Source of the DNA: UBA9214 sp964443845
GTDB taxonomy: Bacteria > Pseudomonadota > Gammaproteobacteria > UBA9214
Length of the DNA: 8,521 nt
NCBI GenBank assembly: GCA_964443845.1
Contig: CAYUFA010000103.1
Span: 1-8,521, forward strand
Direction of reading: 5' to 3'
Positions 1-5,085 of this stretch are shown piece after piece. The position numbers and the translations under genes were made by a program. Under the pieces are notes generated by a model that saw nothing but the letters and a program-made list of their open reading frames with translations, was not told the DNA's origin and searched no databases. Every line of letters starts with the position of its first letter. Positions within the stretch are counted from its first letter, which is position 1.

Positions 1-1745
1 CTGGCGAAATCCTGGAAATAGCAGGACAGGCACACATCGGCGGGATCACGCAGGCAGTGGATGATAGGTGCATCCGGAAACAGGCGATGCATCAGGCCGA
101 GGTACGGGAAATTGTGCGGCATCTTGTCGGTCACGAACCGTGCACCCGGCGCGAGCGCGCGTAATTCATCCAGGTAGGTCCTGGCCATATCTTCGCAATC
201 TGCCTGTATCAGATGACCCACGTAATCCGGGAAGCCGCGCAGCTGTCCATTGCAGGTGCGCGTCGAATTGACAATGCGCGAGATGAAGGTCAGTTCATCA
301 CCTGCGTATACCTCGGGATGACTGGCCAGAATCCGCTCAACCAGCGTGGTGCCCGACCTTGGCATGCCGACGATAAAGATCGGTGTTATATCGGCGGCAG
401 GCAGGGCGGATGGCAACCGGGCATAGTGCTCCGGCGAGAATACCTCTATCAGGCGATCGACGTAGCGCTCATCTTCTGCAGCGTTGTACCGGTAGCGCCT
501 CAGGCGGTTAGCCGTCTCGAAATGCCGAAAGGCCTCGTCGTAGCGTTGCTGCCGGTCATAGAGTTCCCCGGCCCGGAAGTGCAGATGTCGCTGTTCAGTT
601 TCATCGGCTGCACCGGATTGCAGAAAATCCTCGATCCGCCGGGTCGCCTGGTCGCACTCGCCGAAGTGGCGGCACAAACGTGCATAGGTATCGAGCGCAC
701 GCAATCCGGCAGTACCGGATTCGATCACGGGTTCGAGCGATGCATGGGCGGCCTCGAACTCACCCAGTTTTTCCAGTACCCCGGCCTGCGCACCCAGCAG
801 GTCGAGTTGATGGGTTCCGGGCGGTACCTGCCGATAGGCCTCCAGTGCTTCCTCGAGCTTTCCGGAACGTTCCAGTGCCAGCGCGTAGTTATACCGGGCC
901 TGCGCATTATCCGGCTCAATCGCAATGCACGCACTGAAGCACTCCCGGGCCTTGTCGGTATCACCGATATCGAGCTGGACGAGCCCCAGGTACATCAAGG
1001 GCCCCACCTCACCCGGCGCTGCCGCAACGGCCCGTGCATACGCCTGCGCCGCGGCGGCGAGCCGTCCATGCTCATGGCAGATGGCACCGATGTTGCCCAA
1101 CGCCTCCAGGTCGTGCGGGACAAGTTGCTGCACCTGCAACCAGGCCGCAAGCGCCTGTTCATCCTCCCCGCCTGCCCGCAAGGCGCTAGCAAGGCCGGCA
1201 AGATAGCGCGGCTCACCGGGTACCATCCCGCTCGCAGCCCGGTAGCAGCGCGCGGCCTCAGGCCAGCGCCCGAGCGCGTGGAAGGTCGCGGCGAGATTGA
1301 AATGGAATGAGGGATCGTCCGGACTCAGTGCGATGGCGCGTTCGTAGCAGCGAATGGCCTCGTCGTGCCGTTGCAATGCCGCCAGCGCCGCCCCCAGGTT
1401 GTTCTGGTCCATGCCCTGATTTCCCGGCATGGACACTGCCTGGCGAAATACTGTCTCGGCCTCGGCGGCTCTACCGAGTTGCAGCAGGTAATGCCCGAGG
1501 TTGCGGTATCCGGCAATAACCTGAGGTGCCAGCATGGTCGTCTGCCGGGCGCAGCGCAGCGCGTTTTCCGGATCACCCAGCGCCCCGTAGACCACGCCAA
1601 GCCGGTGCCATACACGGGGATCCTGCGGACATAACCGGCACAGGTGCTCAAAATTTTCCATGGCCTCGGCCAGCCGGCCCTGCTGGAAACATTCCTGCGC
1701 CCGACTTTCAACCTCGGTGATCCGGGACGAAGACGGCTCCATCAT
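1..1745 (-). CDS. TPR-repeat sulfotransferase, partial (C-terminus beyond left edge)
   Basis: Predicted cytoplasmic or membrane-associated enzyme that moves sulfate from PAPS to an unknown acceptor, perhaps a glycan or protein. I translated the minus strand with lowest codon base at multiples of 3: it stays open from ATG at 1745 to the edge (581 residues). Residues about 10-415 are tandem TPR helices (for example LGxxxxxLGDxEnAL and NLGAALAALQRHDEAIRCYE). The sulfotransferase domain starts near 453: FIVGMPRSGTTLVE at 457-470 is the 5'-phosphosulfate loop, and IIHCLRDPADVCLSCYFQ at 561-578 is the 3'-phosphate motif with R566 and S574. About 100-150 C-terminal residues are probably missing. ATG at 1745 or 1742 is chosen because an in-frame TAG lies at 1751-1749; neither has a clear Shine-Dalgarno. 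Bacterial TPR-sulfotransferases are known beside exopolysaccharide and PEP-CTERM loci, but the substrate cannot be read from sequence. Confidence 0.9.
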   Translation of the reverse strand, partial: MMEPSSSRITEVESRAQECFQQGRLAEAMENFEHLCRLCPQDPRVWHRLGVVYGALGDPENALRCARQTTMLAPQVIAGYRNLGHYLLQLGRAAEAETVFRQAVSMPGNQGMDQNNLGAALAALQRHDEAIRCYERAIALSPDDPSFHFNLAATFHALGRWPEAARCYRAASGMVPGEPRYLAGLASALRAGGEDEQALAAWLQVQQLVPHDLEALGNIGAICHEHGRLAAAAQAYARAVAAAPGEVGPLMYLGLVQLDIGDTDKARECFSACIAIEPDNAQARYNYALALERSGKLEEALEAYRQVPPGTHQLDLLGAQAGVLEKLGEFEAAHASLEPVIESGTAGLRALDTYARLCRHFGECDQATRRIEDFLQSGAADETEQRHLHFRAGELYDRQQRYDEAFRHFETANRLRRYRYNAAEDERYVDRLIEVFSPEHYARLPSALPAADITPIFIVGMPRSGTTLVERILASHPEVYAGDELTFISRIVNSTRTCNGQLRGFPDYVGHLIQADCEDMARTYLDELRALAPGARFVTDKMPHNFPYLGLMHRLFPDAPIIHCLRDPADVCLSCYFQDFA

Positions 1746-1748
1746 GAA

Positions 1749-1796
1749 CTACGGGGCCCGGGTCAGGATTGGAGAAAGATTGATGTCCTGCGACAT
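1749..1796 (-). other. 15-codon upstream ORF or N-terminal extension interrupted by amber codon
   Basis: An ATG at 1796 opens 15 codons (MSQDINLSPILTRAP) that end in TAG at 1751-1749. The next codons, in the same frame, are TTC ATG ATG of the sulfotransferase. It could be a leader peptide, the true N-terminus broken by one base (TAG for CAG), or chance. No convincing ribosome binding site precedes it. Confidence 0.3.
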
Positions 1797-1837
1797 GGTA
1801 TTCGCGATGACTTCGGAACGGATTGAAACATATCGTG

Positions 1838-1846
1838 ATTATAGCA
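1838..1846 (-). promoter_or_regulatory. Extended -10 promoter for the TPR-sulfotransferase gene
   Basis: The minus strand reads TGCTATAAT, a perfect TGnTATAAT extended -10 element, about 93 nt before the ATG at 1745 and 42 nt before the ATG at 1796. The -35 position (TCCGGG at 17 bp spacing) is poor, which is usual for extended -10 promoters. It lies directly after the terminator of the upstream minus-strand gene, so the sulfotransferase is probably transcribed on its own. Confidence 0.5.
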
Positions 1847-1869
1847 ATAGACCAGCCTGGCCCGGAGTG

Positions 1870-1902
1870 AAAAAGGAAGGGGCGCCAAAGAGCGCCCCTT
1901 CC
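1870..1902 (-). terminator. Rho-independent terminator of the PEP-CTERM gene
   Basis: GGAAGGGGCGC (1875-1885) pairs perfectly with GCGCCCCTTCC (1892-1902) around a 6-nt loop. On the minus strand the hairpin is followed by TTTTT (1874-1870). It lies about 65 nt after the stop codon of the PEP-CTERM gene. Confidence 0.88.
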
Positions 1903-1966
1903 CACTGCTTCTTGCTTCAGCACAATTCCGGAGAATCGCCCTGAAAGTGGACGCTATCGTCCTGGC

Positions 1967-2761
1967 TCAGCTCTTGCGCCGGGCAACACCCACCAGACCG
2001 AGCAGGCCGGAACCGAACAGCCATACTGCGGCCGGTACCGGCACCGTGCTCACGGAGGTGACGTGGACACTGGTGATGTCGAAGTTGGCATTGAAGCCCG
2101 GGAACGGGCCATTGTCCATCGGGCTGCCACCGACACCATCGTCGCCGGTGATGCAGCTGGCGGTCATGGCACAACTGGGGTCGTGGTTAAAGTTCGTGTC
2201 AAAGGTGGTGGTCGCCATCGGGGAGGCACCGATCGGGTACTTGCCCTTGTTGATCCCATCACTGGCCGGGGTCGCACCCACGCCGGAGATGGTCGTGCTG
2301 GTAGCGGCAGTCGGGAGTGCCCCAAACAGGCCGGCAGCGTCAAGGATGATACCCACGCTGATGTTGTTGTTGCCATTCCAGTCGAACAGCAGGCCGCCAG
2401 CAACCAGGGTGCCACCACCGCCTACACCGTCACCGATCGCCTGCATGGAGATGTCATGGGCAACAGCAGGGCCTGCGCCGTAGAAGTCGAACGGGTTGAC
2501 CGTTGCAGTCCCGGCACCGGTGCTGGTGTTGAAGGAGAAGGTACCGGAAATCTGGGTACGCAGGCCGTAGCCCCAGGTCGTGTCGCCGTAGTACGGGTAG
2601 CTGGTATTCTGGTTCGGCGCACCGGACGCGTTCAACAGTGTGAACAGACCGTCGAAGGTCGCATTGACGATCGCGGCACTGGCCGTCGTCGGCACCGCAG
2701 CTACGCTGGCCCCCAGAGAAATCGCAACAGCAGAAGCTAAAGCAGTTTTCTTCAAGTTCAT
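1967..2761 (-). CDS. PEP-CTERM sorting domain protein with unnamed repeat ectodomain
   Basis: Exported protein of 264 residues. Residues 1-29 are a Sec signal peptide (MNLKK, hydrophobic core, TTASA cleavage site). Residues 240-264 are a textbook PEP-CTERM: VPVPAAVWLFGSGLLGL, then VGVARRKS, i.e. the VP-P recognition motif, one membrane helix and an arginine-rich tail. The family is cut at the motif by an exosortase and delivered to the surface or polysaccharide matrix. The ectodomain (about 31-236) has the landmarks FDGLFTLLNASGAP, SYPYYGDTTWGYGLRTQ, FDWNGNNNI, NKGKYPIG and GPFPGFNANFDI. These recur in the 878-residue protein encoded at 5086. I do not recognise the domain by name. GGAG at 2772-2769 lies 7 nt before ATG and confirms the start. 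It is monocistronic between a sigma-54-like promoter and a strong terminator. Confidence 0.95.
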   Translation of the reverse strand: MNLKKTALASAVAISLGASVAAVPTTASAAIVNATFDGLFTLLNASGAPNQNTSYPYYGDTTWGYGLRTQISGTFSFNTSTGAGTATVNPFDFYGAGPAVAHDISMQAIGDGVGGGGTLVAGGLLFDWNGNNNISVGIILDAAGLFGALPTAATSTTISGVGATPASDGINKGKYPIGASPMATTTFDTNFNHDPSCAMTASCITGDDGVGGSPMDNGPFPGFNANFDITSVHVTSVSTVPVPAAVWLFGSGLLGLVGVARRKS

Positions 2762-2768
2762 GATTTTA

Positions 2769-2772
2769 CTCC
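2769..2772 (-). promoter_or_regulatory. Ribosome binding site of the PEP-CTERM gene
   Basis: GGAG on the minus strand, 7 nt before ATG at 2761, within an AT-rich context. It supports this ATG as the start. Confidence 0.75.
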
Positions 2773-2782
2773 AAAATTCGTG

Positions 2783-2798
2783 TTAATATCGATATTAA
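2783..2798. repeat. 16-bp perfect palindrome before the PEP-CTERM gene
   Basis: TTAATATCGATATTAA is perfectly self-complementary and ends 22 bp before the ATG at 2761, just upstream of the ribosome binding site. On DNA it could be an operator; in the mRNA leader it would be a weak AU-rich hairpin. Function unknown. Confidence 0.45.
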
Positions 2799-2836
2799 AA
2801 GGCGAATCGTATTGTTGTTACCCCGAACCGTCATCC

Positions 2837-2866
2837 CCGGTGCCTTAACAGATCTGTCAGCACCGG
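2837..2866. repeat. Nested inverted repeat in the PEP-CTERM gene leader
   Basis: CCGGTGC (2837-2843) is complementary to GCACCGG (2860-2866) and encloses the 10-bp palindrome ACAGATCTGT (2848-2857). It falls inside the leader predicted from the sigma-54-type promoter, so it may act as an RNA stem-loop or a protein-binding site. No U-run follows, so it is not a simple terminator. Confidence 0.45.
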
Positions 2867-2894
2867 CAACAACCGGTTGAGCACTCATATAGGA

Positions 2895-2910
2895 TGCAAC
2901 ATGCGGACCA
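2895..2910 (-). promoter_or_regulatory. Candidate sigma-54 (-24/-12) promoter of the PEP-CTERM gene
   Basis: The minus strand reads TGGTCCGCATGTTGCA. Against the RpoN consensus TGGCACG-N4-TTGCA the invariant GG and GC have exactly the right 10-bp spacing, and 10 of 12 defined positions match. The start site would be near 2884, giving a leader of about 120 nt. RpoN control of PEP-CTERM genes with the PrsK/PrsR two-component pair is established in floc-forming betaproteobacteria, which makes this placement meaningful. A TATAAT sits immediately upstream (2916-2911) but has no good -35 element. Confidence 0.6.
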
Positions 2911-2970
2911 ATTATATTTTATCTCTATCTTTCATGCAGTTGGAGTATCAGAGCACATTGGTGTTGCCAG

Positions 2971-2984
2971 ACCTGGGTACAGGT
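2971..2984. repeat. Imperfect palindrome, possible activator site
   Basis: ACCTG-GGTA-CAGGT: 5-bp arms around a 4-bp centre, about 94 bp upstream of the predicted sigma-54 start site. It is in the range for an enhancer-binding protein site, but arms this short can occur by chance. Confidence 0.25.
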
Positions 2985-3027
2985 TTGTAAACATTACCAA
3001 CGCAACACAAGCAATGTCAGATCCCGG

Positions 3028-3041
3028 CAATCTGCAGATTG
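3028..3041. promoter_or_regulatory. 14-bp perfect palindrome, candidate upstream activator site
   Basis: CAATCTGCAGATTG is perfectly symmetric and is centred about 150 bp upstream of the predicted sigma-54 start site, where enhancer-binding proteins usually bind. Its core ATCTGCAGA recurs exactly at 3132-3140, 102 bp further on. Binding protein unknown. Confidence 0.4.
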
Positions 3042-3305
3042 ATCAATAAATGCTTTTATCTACAACATGTTAACGGCGCCTGGCGCACCCCTTCTCCGGG
3101 ATCGGCGATCTTGTAAGATTATCCGACAGGCATCTGCAGAAACCCGGGTAACCCTACCACCAACCGGACAGTGAAAAATAACACAAAATCGCAAGCATCC
3201 CGTTCCAAACGACGGCCTGGAGCAACCGGCACTCGTGGGGCACAATGCGGGAACGGACTCGGCTGGCCGCCAGCGCATGAGGCCATGTAACCGGGTTGTT
3301 TCAAC

Positions 3306-3334
3306 TTGACAAAATAACTGTCAACCTCAATGAT
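3306..3334 (+). promoter_or_regulatory. Candidate sigma-70 promoter with inverted repeat for the FadL-like operon
   Basis: TTGACA (3306-3311) is a perfect -35 hexamer; 17 bp later AATGAT (3329-3334) matches the -10 consensus at 4 of 6 positions. TTGACA also pairs with TGTCAA (3319-3324) as a 6-bp inverted repeat with a 7-bp spacer, so a regulator could overlap the promoter. The leader to 3505 would be about 165 nt. Confidence 0.35.
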
Positions 3335-3493
3335 GTGCGCGCAAATACTTCCTGGAAGATCTGGACCCCGAGGGAATACTCCAGGGCAACTAATAATTAC
3401 TCGCACATCCCGCTCCAGTTGCTCGCGACCCGAACACCAGGGCATCACGGGACGTTACGGTAAATAACTCCGAATCACACTTCATGGACTTCT

Positions 3494-3500
3494 GGAGGAG
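3494..3500 (+). promoter_or_regulatory. Ribosome binding site that sets the FadL-like start
   Basis: GGAGGAG ends 4 nt before ATG at 3505. This site favours 3505 over the in-frame ATG at 3484, which lies upstream of it and would put charged residues before the signal peptide. Confidence 0.85.
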
Positions 3501-3504
3501 ACCT

Positions 3505-5001
3505 ATGACGCTGTTATCCCTGCGCTTGCGCAATCTGTGTATCCTTGCCCTGCTGCTCACACCCTTCACGGCGTACGCCACCAATGGTTACTTCCTGATC
3601 GGGTATGGCGCCAAGTCACGCAGCATGGGCGGTGTCGGTGTTGCCTATGCCCAGGACGGTCTCGCCGCTGCCTCCAACCCGGCCGGCATGGCCGATGCCG
3701 GGGTAAGCACGTTGCGCATTGATTTCGGCGGGGAATTTTTCAATCCACCGCGCTCCATCATCCACAGCAGTACCGAACTGGGCACGCCGGATTCACCCAT
3801 ACCCTATGTAACGAACGAAAAGAGCGGCAGCAATGAATTCCTGATCCCCAGCTTCGGTGCGATCTACAAGTTCAACCGCAAACTGTATATCGGCATGACC
3901 GTCATCGGCAACGGCGCCAATACCCGCTTCCACCAGACGGTGCCGGGCAATCCGACCTGCGTGAACGGTGACACCAGCGGCGGCACCGGCAGCTACTTTT
4001 ATAACTTCAACTGCAATGCCGACAGCACGACGGTTGGCGTGCAGCTGCTGCAGATGCAGATGCTGCCCAGCGCCGCCTTTGTCGTGAACAAGCACAACAT
4101 AGTCGGCGCCTCTCTGGCCATCGGCGTGCAAACCTTCCGCGCCTATGGCCTCGGTGCTTTCCAGGATCTCGGATTTGCCAGCAGCAAGGAAAACGTCAGC
4201 GGTGAAGGCAATGACTGGTCCTACGGTGCCGGTGTCCGGGTCGGCTGGCTGGGCAAGTTCTTCGACGACCGCCTCTCCCTGGGAGTGAACTATTCTTCCC
4301 GGGTATACATGACCAAGTTCGAGAAATACAAGAACCTGTTTGCCGAGCACGGTAACTTCGACATACCGGAAAACTACACCATCGGCCTTGCCTACAAGGT
4401 GACACCGAAGCTGACGGTTGCCGCTGATATCGAACGGATCAAATACAGCGATATCGCATCGGTCGCCCATCCGGGTCCGAACGTCAACAACCCGGGTGAC
4501 TTCAACCCGTACGGACCCTGCGGTGTGACCCCCTCCAATCCGAACGGCGACGACGATGCCGTGCCCGGCTGCAAACTCGGTGGCGACTATGGCATGGGCT
4601 TCGGCTGGAGGGATTCGACCGCCTACAAGATCGGCTTCAATTACGATTACAACTCCACCTGGAGCTTTCGTGCCGGTTTCAACCATGGCGATGCGACCAT
4701 CCAGAGGGACCAGGTCCTGTTCAACATGCTGGCACCGGCCACGGTCGAGGACCACCTCACGGTGGGCGCATCCTACCGCCCCAGCAAGAATATCGAATGG
4801 TCGTTCAATGCCATGCACGCCTTTGAAAACACCATCTCGGGTCCGACCGCCTTCAGCAACNNNNNNNNNNNNNNNNNNNNNNNNNNNNNNNNNNNNNNNN
4901 NNNNNNNNNNNNNNNNNNNNNNNNNNNNNNNNNNNNNNNNNNNNNNNNNNNNNNNNNNNNAGATCAACACATTCGGTATCAGCTTTGGCTACAGCCTGTA
5001 G
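3505..5001 (+). CDS. OmpP1/FadL/TodX-family outer-membrane transport protein (contains assembly gap)
   Basis: Predicted 14-strand beta-barrel that takes hydrophobic compounds (long-chain fatty acids in FadL, aromatics in TodX) through the outer membrane. Residues 1-25 are a signal peptide ending AYA. The mature N-terminus has the family hatch signature: TNGYFLIGYGAKSRSMGG at 26-43, then DGLAAASNPAGM with the NPA motif at 58-60. Alternating polar/aromatic beta-strands follow, including the late barrel (GASYRPSKNIEWSFNAMHAF). 452 residues are readable before the 100-N gap at 4861-4960; INTFGISFGYSL and TAG follow. The protein continues in frame if the gap is 100 bp, giving about 498 residues, but the true gap length is unknown. 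The last residue is Leu, whereas barrels usually end in Phe. It leads the downstream 878-residue gene by 84 bp with no terminator between, so an operon is likely. Substrate cannot be inferred. Confidence 0.92.
   Translation: MTLLSLRLRNLCILALLLTPFTAYATNGYFLIGYGAKSRSMGGVGVAYAQDGLAAASNPAGMADAGVSTLRIDFGGEFFNPPRSIIHSSTELGTPDSPIPYVTNEKSGSNEFLIPSFGAIYKFNRKLYIGMTVIGNGANTRFHQTVPGNPTCVNGDTSGGTGSYFYNFNCNADSTTVGVQLLQMQMLPSAAFVVNKHNIVGASLAIGVQTFRAYGLGAFQDLGFASSKENVSGEGNDWSYGAGVRVGWLGKFFDDRLSLGVNYSSRVYMTKFEKYKNLFAEHGNFDIPENYTIGLAYKVTPKLTVAADIERIKYSDIASVAHPGPNVNNPGDFNPYGPCGVTPSNPNGDDDAVPGCKLGGDYGMGFGWRDSTAYKIGFNYDYNSTWSFRAGFNHGDATIQRDQVLFNMLAPATVEDHLTVGASYRPSKNIEWSFNAMHAFENTISGPTAFSNXXXXXXXXXXXXXXXXXXXXXXXXXXXXXXXXXXINTFGISFGYSL
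4861..4960. other. Assembly gap of 100 N
   Basis: Exactly 100 N, the usual placeholder for a scaffold gap of unknown size. It removes the penultimate strands of the FadL-like barrel. Protein on both sides fits the same family and frame, so the join is plausible. Confidence 0.98.
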
Positions 5002-5073
5002 GCCGCGCCGGCAACAGCACGGGCGAACCTCGGCAAGTCTGATAACGGCGCCAGCGCCATCAAACCAATACCC

Positions 5074-5079
5074 GGAGGA
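5074..5079 (+). promoter_or_regulatory. Ribosome binding site of the 878-residue surface protein gene
   Basis: GGAGGA, 6-7 nt before ATG at 5086. It confirms this start. Confidence 0.8.
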
Positions 5080-5085
5080 TGTGGC

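Larger units (their letters stand above)
2762..3504. other. Divergent intergenic regulatory region (about 740 bp)
   Basis: Separates the minus-strand PEP-CTERM gene from the plus-strand FadL-like gene. It is clearly more AT-rich at 2762-3060 than the coding DNA. I see no convincing gene: the small minus-strand ORFs near 3060-3580 lack ribosome binding sites and recognisable protein sequence. It holds a sigma-54-type promoter, several palindromes and a TTGACA inverted repeat, each listed separately. No tRNA or other RNA gene was seen. Confidence 0.7.

Noticed and set aside
213..1310. 365-codon open frame on the plus strand
   Set aside because: It uses the exact complementary codon register of the TPR-sulfotransferase. 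Its translation has no recognisable family and no ribosome binding site, while the minus strand has clear TPR and PAPS motifs.
2063..2740. 225-codon open frame on the plus strand
   Set aside because: Antisense shadow of the PEP-CTERM gene, which has a signal peptide, sorting motif, ribosome binding site and terminator.
2783..3140. CRISPR array or iteron origin in the palindrome-rich intergenic region
   Set aside because: The palindromes have different sequences and irregular spacing; there are no regular direct repeats or spacers.
3484..3504. Upstream ATG adding seven residues to the FadL-like protein
   Set aside because: The strong GGAGGAG site lies inside this stretch and serves ATG at 3505, and the signal peptide is better without MDFWRRP.
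3060..3584. Small minus-strand open frames in the intergenic region
   Set aside because: No ribosome binding site, low-complexity or Arg/Pro/Cys-rich translations without domain features, in a region full of regulatory-type repeats.
5046..5057. GGCGC-CA-GCGCC inverted repeat between the FadL-like gene and the 878-residue gene, as a terminator
   Set aside because: Two-base loop and no T-run follow, so it should not end transcription.
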